A stretch of 64,000 nucleotides of DNA from Oscillospiraceae bacterium (GTDB taxonomy: Bacteria; Bacillota_A; Clostridia; Oscillospirales; WRJC01): assembly GCA_009782405.1 (NCBI GenBank), contig WRJC01000009.1, positions 1 to 64,000 on the forward strand. The letters run 5' to 3'. Made by a program: the position numbers and the translations under genes. Of this stretch, positions 51,803-63,360 are shown in pieces. The notes below the pieces were generated by a model. The model was not told the DNA's origin. It did no database searches and saw nothing but the letters and a program-made list of their open reading frames with translations. Within the stretch, counting starts at the first letter, position 1; each line of letters starts with the position of its first letter.

Positions 51803-52824
51803 ATTCCGAACTGGAAAAAATATTGAATTTCGAAAATCCGGAACCGGGCCCTGAATGCGACGTCGCGGTGAGTTCGCGGGTGAGGCTTGCGCGCAACCTC
51901 GGCGATTTCCCCTTTCCGGGAAGGCTGAACCGGGCGGGCAGGAAAAAAGTGATCGACGCGGTAAACGCCGCGGCAAATGCGGCGGGCAAATACAGCTTCA
52001 TCGATTTTTCGCCGCTTTCGGCCGACGAAGCGGGCGCGCTCATGGAGAGGCGCGCGGTGAGCCTCGATTTCGTGAAAAGCCCCGAAGAAAAAGAGCTCGT
52101 CGCCGACGCCGAAAACGGGCTTTACGTGATGGTGAACGAAGAAGACCATCTGCGCATCCAGAGCATAAAGCCGGGTTTCGCGATATATGAGGCATACGGC
52201 GAAGCGGGCAGGTTCGACGATTTGGCCAACGAAGGGCTGGATTATGCCTACGACGAAGACTTTGGGTATTTGACCCAGTGCCCCACGAACCTCGGCACGG
52301 GGATGCGGGTTTCCGTCATGCTGCACCTGCCCGCGCTCACAATGAGCCGCAAAATACAGAAAATCATGGCCGACTTGCCGAAAGTCGGAGCGACGATGCG
52401 CGGCTTTTACGGCGAGGGGACGGAAGTCGGCGGGGATTTGTACCAAATATCCAACAACATAACCTTGGGGATTTCCGAGGAACAGACGCTCGACAAAATC
52501 AAGCCGGTGGCAGACAGGATAATCGAGCTCGAGCGGGCCGGCAGAAGCGAGCTGCTCAAACGCTCGGGCGACATGATGGCGGACAAGATAAAGAGGGCCT
52601 ACGGGACGATGAAAAACGCCCACATGGTGTCGAGCTCCGAGTTTCTGTCGCTGTATTCCATGGTGCGGCTCGGGATAAGCTGCGATATAATAAAAAACGC
52701 CGGCTACGGAACCATGGACGCGCTTCTGGCGAAGGCCATGCCCTCAAGCCTCAGCCTGCATTTTGCCGGCTCCGAGGCGAACAGGGATATTTTGAGGGCC
52801 GGATACATACAATCAAAAATATAG
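51799..52824 (+). CDS. mcsB: Protein arginine kinase McsB
   Basis: This 341-residue enzyme of the phosphagen-kinase fold has SSRVRLARNL (nucleotide Arg cluster), FVKSPEEKELVADAENGLYVMVNEEDHLRIQ and the active-site LTQCPTNLGTGMR with Cys161. It phosphorylates arginines of damaged proteins, marking them for ClpCP. The start is GTG at 51799, coupled to mcsA by overlap; the longer in-frame extension is not conserved-looking and is rejected. Confidence 0.95.
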   Translation: MNSELEKILNFENPEPGPECDVAVSSRVRLARNLGDFPFPGRLNRAGRKKVIDAVNAAANAAGKYSFIDFSPLSADEAGALMERRAVSLDFVKSPEEKELVADAENGLYVMVNEEDHLRIQSIKPGFAIYEAYGEAGRFDDLANEGLDYAYDEDFGYLTQCPTNLGTGMRVSVMLHLPALTMSRKIQKIMADLPKVGATMRGFYGEGTEVGGDLYQISNNITLGISEEQTLDKIKPVADRIIELERAGRSELLKRSGDMMADKIKRAYGTMKNAHMVSSSEFLSLYSMVRLGISCDIIKNAGYGTMDALLAKAMPSSLSLHFAGSEANRDILRAGYIQSKI

Positions 52825-52839
52825 CGAGGTGAATGTAAA

Positions 52840-55326
<2,487 letters not shown>

Positions 55327-55427
55327 CGAATGTGAACGACAGAATACCGCGACAAAATTGTAAAATTTTTTTGAATGAATTTGTGCAATATGACCAAAAA
55401 ACGATTTTTGCGAATATGCCAAACCTT

Positions 55428-55457
55428 ATGACGCGACAATTTCGCGTCATTTTTTTT
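55428..55457 (+). terminator. Rho-independent terminator of the clpC operon
   Basis: The arms ATGACGCGA (55428-55436) and TCGCGTCAT (55442-55450) have a five-base loop and a run of eight T residues. It is about 100 bp after clpC. Confidence 0.93.
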
Positions 55458-55490
55458 GGAATATTGCAGGGCGGGCGTTCCCCCGAAAAT

Positions 55491-55522
55491 CAATTTCGCG
55501 ATTGCGAATTGTTGCGAAATTG
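55491..55522. other. Inverted repeat in the 55458-55681 gene-free stretch
   Basis: CAATTTCGC (55491-55499) pairs with GCGAAATTG (55514-55522). A nearer copy, GCGAATTG, can compete. Otherwise 55458-55681 is A-rich and holds no convincing gene; one 94-codon frame there overlaps the promoter and lacks family features. Confidence 0.45.
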
Positions 55523-55681
55523 CGGCAAAATTTAGTGAAAACAAGGTGAAAGCGAAAGCAGGGGAAAACGATGAAAATTGTAAAAATCAGCGAATGAAAT
55601 CCCAAGTTTGCCGCCGCGCGCCGCAAGCCCAAAGGGGAAAATATATAAAAATTCGGCGCGGACAAAATTTTTTTGTCACAC

Positions 55682-55710
55682 TTGACAAAATCACGGGCTT
55701 GTGGTACTAT
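55682..55710 (+). promoter_or_regulatory. Promoter of the CBM-binding protein/ABC transporter operon
   Basis: TTGACA (55682-55687), a 17-bp spacer and TACTAT (55705-55710), with TTGTGG before the -10. The leader to the ATG is about 85 nt. Confidence 0.82.
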
Positions 55711-55801
55711 ACTATTTATCGCACTTGCACAAATGCCTAAGGATGCAAAAAAGATGTAGAATATTGAAATTTTTAATTTTAACATAAGGAGGCAATTATT
55801 T

Positions 55802-58800
55802 ATGAAAGACGAAAATGTCAGGCGGCATAAGGCGGCTTCGGCCCGCATGAGAAACATCTGTGTTTTTCTCGCTTTGCTGATGATATTTATGGCGCTTGTC
55901 CCCGCGCTGGCGGTATCCGCCGCCGAAACCGACGAAGAAGCGGAAAGGCTGTCGAGGATAGCGGCGGTCAGGGAAGTGCTCGAGGCGGTGGCATATACGG
56001 AATACCTCAAAGCCAAAACCGAACTGTACGTGGAAGAGCACGGGACAATGCCCTATGGCTCGGAAAAGCCGGTTGTCATCAGCCCGGGCAATTTGATCAC
56101 CGACCCCCAGCTCACCACCGCGACAGGAGTCGCCACCTCGGAGCAGATGGGCAAAAACGCCATACTGCTGCCCGACTCGGATGCGGTGTCTTTTTCTTTT
56201 ACGGTGGAAAAAGAAGGGCTGTACAACCTGGAATTCACTTATCTGCAAGTGGTGGGCAAGACTTCGGCCATCGAGAGGATGATAAAAATCGACGGCAAGG
56301 TGCCTTTCAGGGAAGCCCGCTACATAACGCTCACCAAGACGTATACGGACGACTACGAAACCGACCCGGAAACGGGGGAGTGGGTTTTCCGGAAGGACAT
56401 CAAAGGCAACGAGATAAGGCCGACGAAATCCGAAGCCCCCGAATGGAGGAGCGTCCTGGCGGAAGACTCTTCGGGATTTGTCAAGGATCCGCTGTATTTC
56501 TACCTCACCGCAGGGGAGCACACTTTGACATTGGAGACAGTCAGGGAATCGGTCTACATCAACGAAATGAAGTTCGTGATGGTGCCGAAACCGCCGACAT
56601 ACGACGAATACAGGGCGAGTTTCCCCGACAAAAAAGGCACGGCCGACATAGCGCTGATACAGGCGCAAATGCCCGCAGTGACTTCCGAAATCACGATATA
56701 CGCGCTAAACGACAGGACTTCGGCGATAACGCAGCCCCAGGACGCCTCGAGGATAAGGCTGAATTCCATCGGCCACACCAAATGGCAGGTTCCCGGCCAA
56801 TGGGTCAGGTATGAGATCGAAGTGCCGGCGGGCGGCGAAGGCTTCTATTACATCGCGCCCAGGTACAAGCAGGCCATTTATTCGGGCGTCTACTCGTCGA
56901 GGAAGGTCAGGATCGACGGCGAGCTTCCCTTCGCGGAAGCGGACAGCCTCCGGTTCAACTTCTCCGACGAATGGCAGGTCGAGCCATTGAGCGACGGCGT
57001 GATGCTCGGCGAAGGAAAGGATGCCAAAAAAAGATACTTCGAGTTCTATTTCACCGAAGGCAAGCATACAATCGAATTCGAGGTTTCGTTGGGCGAAATG
57101 GCCGCGCTTTTAGGCCAAGTCGAAGTCAGCGTCATGAACCTGAACGAAATTTACCGCAAAATCAGGATGATAACCGGCGCGACCCCCGACGGCAACAGGG
57201 ACTACGGTTTCATGAGGACGATCCCCACCACCATCGAGGGAATGTGGCTCGAAGCGGAAAGGCTGCGCGACATTTCCGCGCAGTTCGAGGAGATAATAGG
57301 CGCCAAGGGCGAGCACACGGTCATGCTGGAAAAGATGGCGCTGCAGCTCGACAGGATGGCCACCAACACCGACAGGATCGCTCCCGGGATGGACACCTTC
57401 AAATCGAACATCGGCGGAATGTCCACTTGGCTGCTCGACAGGAGGAACCAGCCGCTCGAGTTCGACTACATAAAAGTACAAAAAATCGACGAAAAGCTCC
57501 CCAAGGCCGAATCGAATTTCTTCGAGGCGGTGGCCTTTGAATTTTCGTCTTTCGTCATGTCGTTTTTCTCCGACTACAACACGCAGGGCGCCATGGAGGA
57601 GATAACGGACAAATCGAAAGTGGTCGAGGTCTGGATGGGCTCCTCCGGGGCGGCTGTGGGCGGCCTTGCGCTCGCGGGGCGCGACCAGGCTCAGGTGGCA
57701 AGGCAAATGGTCGTCAACTTCGTGGCGCAGACGGGCATACAGGTAAACCTCAAGCTCGTGGCGGGCGGCTCGCTGCTCCCTTCGGTGCTGGCCGGGGTGG
57801 GCCCCGACGTGGCGCTCTCCAACGGGGGCGGCGATGCGGTGAACCTGGCGATCCGGAGCGCGGTGCTGCCTCTCAACTATGAAAAGGACAAAGACGGCAA
57901 CTTGACCCCCACCAGTTTTTCGGGGGGAGATCCGTCCAGGGGCATAAAGAGCTTTGAAGAGGTGAGGTCTTTCTTCACCCCGTCGGCCATGGTGCCCATA
58001 ACGCTCCAGGACAGCAGCCAGGAGGACAAGCTGAAGCTCCAGGTGTACGGGCTGCCCGAAACGCAGACTTTCCCGATGATGTTCTACAGAAAGGACATAT
58101 TCGTCGAACTCAACCTCGAAGTGCCCACCACCTGGGACGATCTCTACAAGATAGTCCCCGTGCTGCAAAAGAAGAATTACGACGTGGGCATCCTGCCCGG
58201 GCTCGGGACTATGATGTATTTCATGTTCCAGCAGAACGTGCCCCTGTACAAGGGCGACGGGATAGAGATAAACCTGGACGACAACGTCGCGCTCGACTCG
58301 CTTCGCTCGATGACCCGGCTCTACACCGAATACCGTTTCCCCATAGAATTCAACTTCATGAACCGTTTCAGGCTGGGCGACATGCCCATTTCGATACAGG
58401 GCTATGACGCATACAACCAGCTGATGGTTTTCGCCCCGGAAATACGCGGGCTCTGGGAATTCGTGCCGGTGCCCGGGACGCTGAGGGCAAAAACCGCCCA
58501 GGACGAAGCGTATGAAGCCAGGACGGGCAACCTGTACTACACGGCGGGCGTGAACGAATCGGGCGAAAAGCTCATAATCGACCCGACTTCGCCGGCGGGC
58601 GTGACCTGCACGCTGATGATGAGATCCTCCGCGGCCAAAAACAACACCGACAACGCCTGGGCGTTCATGCAATGGTGGGTGAGCGCGGAGACGCAGGGAA
58701 GGTTCGGCTCGGAGCTGGTGGCGATGATGGGCGTGGCGGCAAAATACCCCACGGCGAACCTCGAAGCGCTCAGCAACATGCCTTGGCCTTCAGCCGATTA

Positions 58801-59062
58801 CAAAAACCTCCAGGAGCAGTTCAAGTATCTCGAAGCCACCCCCGAAGTCCCCGGCAGCTACATCGTGACAAGGTACGTCGATTTCGCCTGGAAAGGCAAC
58901 TACAACAACGGCGCGTCGGCCACCGACTTGATGCAGGACTACTTGGTGGAGATAAACAAAGAACTCACCAGGAAGAGATCCGAGTTCGACATGCCCGTCA
59001 TCCCCAGGGACAAACAGGGCCGCAGGCTCGATAGGGACGCCCTGACCGGACAAGGGGATTGA
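55802..59062 (+). CDS. Solute-binding protein fused to two carbohydrate-binding-like modules
   Basis: This 1086-residue exported protein has a basic N-terminus and hydrophobic signal or anchor (17-38). Two beta-sandwich modules of the CBM6/35 type lie at about 100-262 and 300-445, each with the pattern VSFSFTVEKEGLYNLEFTYL / RYEIEVPAGGEGFYYIAPRY and a later AGEHTLTLE / EGKHTIEFE strand. A helical spacer (446-605) follows, then an extracellular solute-binding domain of family 1 (about 606-1060, VVNFVAQTGIQVNLKLVAGG, TFPMMFYRKDIFVELNLEVP, TTWDDLYKIV). Ordinary sugar-binding proteins are 400-550 residues without CBMs. It probably grips a polysaccharide and hands oligosaccharides to the two permeases that follow. 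AAGGAGG precedes the ATG. Confidence 0.85.
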   Translation: MKDENVRRHKAASARMRNICVFLALLMIFMALVPALAVSAAETDEEAERLSRIAAVREVLEAVAYTEYLKAKTELYVEEHGTMPYGSEKPVVISPGNLITDPQLTTATGVATSEQMGKNAILLPDSDAVSFSFTVEKEGLYNLEFTYLQVVGKTSAIERMIKIDGKVPFREARYITLTKTYTDDYETDPETGEWVFRKDIKGNEIRPTKSEAPEWRSVLAEDSSGFVKDPLYFYLTAGEHTLTLETVRESVYINEMKFVMVPKPPTYDEYRASFPDKKGTADIALIQAQMPAVTSEITIYALNDRTSAITQPQDASRIRLNSIGHTKWQVPGQWVRYEIEVPAGGEGFYYIAPRYKQAIYSGVYSSRKVRIDGELPFAEADSLRFNFSDEWQVEPLSDGVMLGEGKDAKKRYFEFYFTEGKHTIEFEVSLGEMAALLGQVEVSVMNLNEIYRKIRMITGATPDGNRDYGFMRTIPTTIEGMWLEAERLRDISAQFEEIIGAKGEHTVMLEKMALQLDRMATNTDRIAPGMDTFKSNIGGMSTWLLDRRNQPLEFDYIKVQKIDEKLPKAESNFFEAVAFEFSSFVMSFFSDYNTQGAMEEITDKSKVVEVWMGSSGAAVGGLALAGRDQAQVARQMVVNFVAQTGIQVNLKLVAGGSLLPSVLAGVGPDVALSNGGGDAVNLAIRSAVLPLNYEKDKDGNLTPTSFSGGDPSRGIKSFEEVRSFFTPSAMVPITLQDSSQEDKLKLQVYGLPETQTFPMMFYRKDIFVELNLEVPTTWDDLYKIVPVLQKKNYDVGILPGLGTMMYFMFQQNVPLYKGDGIEINLDDNVALDSLRSMTRLYTEYRFPIEFNFMNRFRLGDMPISIQGYDAYNQLMVFAPEIRGLWEFVPVPGTLRAKTAQDEAYEARTGNLYYTAGVNESGEKLIIDPTSPAGVTCTLMMRSSAAKNNTDNAWAFMQWWVSAETQGRFGSELVAMMGVAAKYPTANLEALSNMPWPSADYKNLQEQFKYLEATPEVPGSYIVTRYVDFAWKGNYNNGASATDLMQDYLVEINKELTRKRSEFDMPVIPRDKQGRRLDRDALTGQGD

Positions 59063-59128
59063 TTTGGGGATTGATTTTTAGAAACTAAAAAACAAAAATA
59101 AATCTTAACTTTAAGGAGGAAAGTTTTC

Positions 59129-60100
59129 ATGTCGGACACACCGATAACCAACGACGGGCCGAACCCGCAGAAAAAGCGGGCCGTCAACAGGGGCGACATG
59201 ACCAAATGGCAATGGACGCTGAGGGAAATGAGGGTGAACAAAATCGGATATTTTATGATAGCCCCGTTTTTTCTCCTGTTTTCCATTTTCACGGTGCTGC
59301 CAATAATATTATCGCTCTTTTTCAGCCTGACCGTCTTCAACATGCTCGAGTTCCCGAAATTCATTTTCCTTGACAATTACATCAGGCTGCTTCTCGACGA
59401 CGACATCTTCCTGACCGCAATCAGGAACACTTTCGTGTTCGCCGCGGTCACAGGGCCGATCAGCTACCTGCTTTCGTTCATGATGGCTTGGTTCATCAAC
59501 GAGCTCTCGCCGAAAATGAGGGCTTTCGTGACGCTGATCTTCTACGCCCCGTCCATATCGGGCCAGGTGTACATGATCTGGCAGGTGATTTTTTCGGGCG
59601 ACCAGTACGGCTACGCCAACAGCATGCTCCTGCGCTTCAATTTCATACAGACTCCCATACTCTGGTTCCAGAATGAAAGCTACGTCATGGGGCTTTGCAT
59701 AGTGGTGGCGCTCTGGCTCTCGCTGGGCACCTCGTTTCTGGCCTTCATCGCCGGGCTTCAGGTGGTGGACCGCTCGTACTACGAGGCGGGCGCCGTGGAC
59801 GGCATCAGGAACAGGTGGCAGGAGCTTTGGTACGTCACGCTGCCCCTGATGAAAAACCAGCTCATGTTCGGCGCGGTCATGACCATAACGGGCTCGTTCG
59901 GATTCGGCGCGGTGGTCACGAACTTGGCCGGTTTCCCCTCGATCAACTACGCGGCGCACACGATAATGCACCACTTGGACGACTACGGCGGCGCAAGGTT
60001 CGAGATGGGCTACGCTTCGGCGATCGCAACGCTGCTGTTCTGCCTGATGGTCGGGGCAAACCTATTAGTCAACAGATTATTATCGAAAGTAGGTACGTAA
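59129..60100 (+). CDS. Sugar ABC transporter permease (MalF/UgpA-like)
   Basis: This 323-residue membrane protein has a basic N-terminal tail, six main hydrophobic segments and the CUT1 EAA loop EAGAVDGIRNRWQELWYVTLP. It forms half of the sugar channel. AAGGAGG precedes the ATG. The partner permease starts 3 bp after its stop. Confidence 0.9.
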   Translation: MSDTPITNDGPNPQKKRAVNRGDMTKWQWTLREMRVNKIGYFMIAPFFLLFSIFTVLPIILSLFFSLTVFNMLEFPKFIFLDNYIRLLLDDDIFLTAIRNTFVFAAVTGPISYLLSFMMAWFINELSPKMRAFVTLIFYAPSISGQVYMIWQVIFSGDQYGYANSMLLRFNFIQTPILWFQNESYVMGLCIVVALWLSLGTSFLAFIAGLQVVDRSYYEAGAVDGIRNRWQELWYVTLPLMKNQLMFGAVMTITGSFGFGAVVTNLAGFPSINYAAHTIMHHLDDYGGARFEMGYASAIATLLFCLMVGANLLVNRLLSKVGT

Positions 60101-60103
60101 AAT

Positions 60104-60976
60104 ATGGCCAAATTGAGAATAAAAAAACACAACCACGCCCTGAACCGCTCGCTTGGCGGCGACATAGCGATAAACACGATTTTGATAATATTCGGGGCTT
60201 TCATGTTCATACCGATGTTCTACGCCATAATCCAGTCCCTAAAGCCCCTCGACGAGCTCTGGGTGTTCCCCCCGAGGTTCTTCGTCGTGAACCCCACGCT
60301 CAAAAACTACGGGGATCTGTTTAGGCTGATGAGCACTTCGTGGGTGCCGTTTTCCCGCTACATATTCAACACGATACTCATATCCGTCACCGCGACTTTC
60401 GGAAACCTCGTCATCGCCTCGCTGACCGCCTACGCGCTCAAAAAAATAAGGCTTCCGGGCGCGAACGTGCTCTTTCGGATAATCACGCTCTCGCTGATGT
60501 TCAATGCCACGGTCACCGGCATAACGAACTTTTTGACGATGAGCATCCTCGGCTGGGTGGACACCTACCTCGCCATAATCATCCCGTGGTTTTGCGCCAC
60601 GCTGGGCCTGTACCTGATGGGGCAGTTCATGGAGACGGCGATCCAGGACTCGGTCATCGAGTCCGCGCGGCTCGACGGCGCGGGGGAATTGAAAACCTAT
60701 TGGTACATAGCGATGCCGATGGTCAAGCCCGCCTGGCTCACGCTGATCATCTTCACTTTCCAGGGCGTTTGGAACACGGGGGCATCCATATACATCCAGA
60801 GCGAGCAGCTCAAGACTTTCACTTACGCCATCGGCCAGATACTCGCGGGCGGAATCGTGAGGGCCGGGGCCGGAGCCGCTTCGACGGTGGTCATGATGGT
60901 GGTCCCGATAACCGTTTTCGTCGTGACGCAGTCGAACATAATAGAGACAATGGCCTCGTCGGGCATGAAAGATTAA
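60104..60976 (+). CDS. Sugar ABC transporter permease (MalG/UgpE-like)
   Basis: This 290-residue membrane protein is of the MalG type, with ALKKIRLPGANVLFRI and the EAA loop ESARLDGAGELKTYWYIAMPMVKP. It pairs with the preceding permease. No ATPase gene lies nearby, so a shared MsmX-like ATPase elsewhere is likely. Confidence 0.9.
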   Translation: MAKLRIKKHNHALNRSLGGDIAINTILIIFGAFMFIPMFYAIIQSLKPLDELWVFPPRFFVVNPTLKNYGDLFRLMSTSWVPFSRYIFNTILISVTATFGNLVIASLTAYALKKIRLPGANVLFRIITLSLMFNATVTGITNFLTMSILGWVDTYLAIIIPWFCATLGLYLMGQFMETAIQDSVIESARLDGAGELKTYWYIAMPMVKPAWLTLIIFTFQGVWNTGASIYIQSEQLKTFTYAIGQILAGGIVRAGAGAASTVVMMVVPITVFVVTQSNIIETMASSGMKD

Positions 60977-60999
60977 TTTTGAAGAAGGAGGGAATTTGA

Positions 61000-63261
61000 A
61001 TGCAAAGCACAAAAAACGAAAAAAAGCGCAAGGCGAAAAGAAACATAGTTCGGTTTACGGCCCTCTTGCTTCTGCTGCTCACGGCGCTGGCGATCCCGGC
61101 GGCGGCATCCCCCGCCTATACCACATACATCTACACATACAACGACCCCAACACCGGTTTCGGGGCATTTTATGTGGAGGCGCCGCACGCGTATGTGCCG
61201 GAGCTTGTGGTGGATTCCGAATACATAAACAAAATCACCCAGGAAAAATTCCAGATAGGGGATTTTTTGGGATTGGACGAAGACGGGAAAATGCTCGCCC
61301 TCGACGGCCCGCAGGATCTGTTCATCGATGTGGACGGCTTCGTGTACATCGCCGACCAGAAAAACGACCGGATCGTGGTGCTGTACCCGGACTACAGCGG
61401 CAAGGTGATTTTGACCTCGTTTGTGAATATGTGGGGCGTCCCGGACGCGCTGGCGCAGCCCAAGGGCGTTTTCGCCAATTCCGACGAGATATTCGTGGCC
61501 GACACGGAGAAAAACAGGGTGGTCGTTTTCAGCAAGGGCAAGACCGCCAAGCCGGATGGGACCATGTACGAGTTCGGCGAGCATCTCAGGATAATCGGGC
61601 AGCCTTCGAGCGAAGTTTTCCCCGAAGGCGCGGTGTACAAACCGGTGGCATTGGTGGTGGACAGCGCGGGCAGGCTGTACGTGGTCTCCTCGACGACCAA
61701 CCAGGGCATCGTGTCCATGAGCCCCGACGGGGAATTCATCGGGTTCGTGGGGGCGCAGGCGGCGGTCGTGGATCCGTTCATGATATTTTGGAGAAACTTC
61801 CAGACCAGGGCGCAGAGGGCGCAGTCGCTTAGAAACGTCTCCACCGAGTACAACAACATAGCCATCGACGACGACGGGTTCGTCTACGCGACCATTTCGT
61901 CGATAGACCAAGGGGCGCAGATCGGCGCGCTGTTTTCCGCGGGATCCCAGTACCACCCGGTGAAAAGGCTCAACCCGCAGGGCGTGGACGTGATGAGGCG
62001 CGCGGGATTTTCGAGCCCCGACGGCGAAATCTACACTTTCGGCGAAAGGGGCGCCTCGCGGATCATCGACGTGGCGATAGGCCCTGAGGGCACCTGGAGC
62101 ATAATCGACGAGGGACGCTCGAAGGTATACACCTACGACGAGGACGGCAGGCTGCTTTTCGTGTTCGGCGACGAGGGCCAATATTTCGGAAACATCCAGA
62201 GCATCCAGTCCGTGGTGTACCAGGATACGAAGATGCTGCTCTTGGACAAAACCTCCTCGGCCTTCACGGTTTACAAGCGCACCGAATACGGCGACGTGGT
62301 CGTCGACGCGCTCGCCAAATCGAGGAGCAGGCAGTACGACCTCGCAGCCGATTCCTGGAGGGAGATAAAAAAGAGGAACAACAACTCCGACTTGGCATAT
62401 ATGGGAATAGGCAAGAGCTACTACAGGGACGGCGAATACGAGGACGCCATGAGGCAGTTTCGGTTCGCGATGGACACGGTGGACTATTCGCAGTCCTTCA
62501 AGATGTACAGGAAGATATGGATAGAAAACAACGTCATATGGGTGCCCATCGTCCTGATCGTGGTGCTTGTGGGCATATCGCTGTTCATGAAGCACGCGGG
62601 AAAAGTCAACAAGCGCGACCAGATCAGGGGCGGCAGGAAACTGAAGCTCGGCAGCCACATGATGTACGGGTTCCACATCATATTCCACCCTTTCGACGGA
62701 TTCTGGGACATGAAGCAGGAAAAGAGGGGTTCCGCGCTCGCGGCCACGATTTACCTGCTGCTGGCCTGCGGGGTATATATCTACAAGGCGATCGGCGAGG
62801 GGTTCATCGTCAACCCGCTTGGGCTGTACAGCAACTTCTTGATGGAATCGCTCTCGATAATCGTGCCTGTGGGGCTGGGCGTCGTCTCCAACTGGTGCCT
62901 GACCACCCTGTTTGACGGCGAGGGCAGCATGAAGGACATATACATGGTGGTGTGCTATTCGCTCATACCGATAATACCGATAGTGTTCTTCTCCACGCTC
63001 ATCACCCATATAATCACAATCGAGGAAATGATGATACTCAACATGGCCGGCACCATAATGATGGTTTGGGTCGGAATGTTGATTTTCTTCGGGGTCATGG
63101 TGGTGCACGACTATTCGCTGGGCAAAAACGTGGCCACGGTGATAGGCACGTTCGTGGGCATGGCGTTCATCATGTTCGTGACGCTTCTATTCTCGGGGCT
63201 TCTCATGAGGATAGTGAGTTTCATAACCAGCATCTATACCGAAGTCTCGTACCGATGGTGA
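61000..63261 (+). CDS. NHL beta-propeller / TPR / Yip1-type membrane protein
   Basis: This 753-residue protein has a signal or anchor helix (about 18-38). NHL-type propeller repeats cover about 95-430 (GPQDLFIDVDGFVYIADQKNDRIVV, QPKGVFANSDEIFVADTEKNRVVVF). A short TPR-like pair follows (about 445-490, AYMGIGKSYYRDGEYEDAMRQF). Five or six transmembrane segments of the Yip1/DUF1282 type come from about 508 (WVPIVLIVVLVGISLF to the end). It is exported with the propeller outside. Its position between ABC permeases and a DUF5696-like gene matches a gene set I recall from Clostridia and Paenibacillus. A role in glycan sensing or transporter assembly is inference. AGGAGGG precedes the ATG. Confidence 0.8.
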   Translation: MQSTKNEKKRKAKRNIVRFTALLLLLLTALAIPAAASPAYTTYIYTYNDPNTGFGAFYVEAPHAYVPELVVDSEYINKITQEKFQIGDFLGLDEDGKMLALDGPQDLFIDVDGFVYIADQKNDRIVVLYPDYSGKVILTSFVNMWGVPDALAQPKGVFANSDEIFVADTEKNRVVVFSKGKTAKPDGTMYEFGEHLRIIGQPSSEVFPEGAVYKPVALVVDSAGRLYVVSSTTNQGIVSMSPDGEFIGFVGAQAAVVDPFMIFWRNFQTRAQRAQSLRNVSTEYNNIAIDDDGFVYATISSIDQGAQIGALFSAGSQYHPVKRLNPQGVDVMRRAGFSSPDGEIYTFGERGASRIIDVAIGPEGTWSIIDEGRSKVYTYDEDGRLLFVFGDEGQYFGNIQSIQSVVYQDTKMLLLDKTSSAFTVYKRTEYGDVVVDALAKSRSRQYDLAADSWREIKKRNNNSDLAYMGIGKSYYRDGEYEDAMRQFRFAMDTVDYSQSFKMYRKIWIENNVIWVPIVLIVVLVGISLFMKHAGKVNKRDQIRGGRKLKLGSHMMYGFHIIFHPFDGFWDMKQEKRGSALAATIYLLLACGVYIYKAIGEGFIVNPLGLYSNFLMESLSIIVPVGLGVVSNWCLTTLFDGEGSMKDIYMVVCYSLIPIIPIVFFSTLITHIITIEEMMILNMAGTIMMVWVGMLIFFGVMVVHDYSLGKNVATVIGTFVGMAFIMFVTLLFSGLLMRIVSFITSIYTEVSYRW

Positions 63262-63331
63262 GTTTTCAGTGGAACGAGTTATCAGTTTTCAGCGGAACGA
63301 GTTGTCAGAAGAACGACGAGGAACTGACAAC
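63261..63331. repeat. Exact-length 23-bp tandem duplication plus inverted repeat
   Basis: Two 23-bp units lie head to tail at 63261-63283 and 63284-63306, differing at two positions and starting in the stop codon of the propeller gene. GTTGTCAG (63301) pairs with CTGACAAC (63324), and CTGACAAC recurs at 63331. It resembles a small interspersed intergenic repeat. Confidence 0.7.
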
Positions 63332-63360
63332 TGACAACTAAAAAAAAAGGAGGATATAAA

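Noticed and set aside
55456..55740. 94-codon frame between clpC and the binding-protein gene
   Set aside because: It spans the consensus promoter at 55682-55710, has no ribosome binding site and no family-like sequence.
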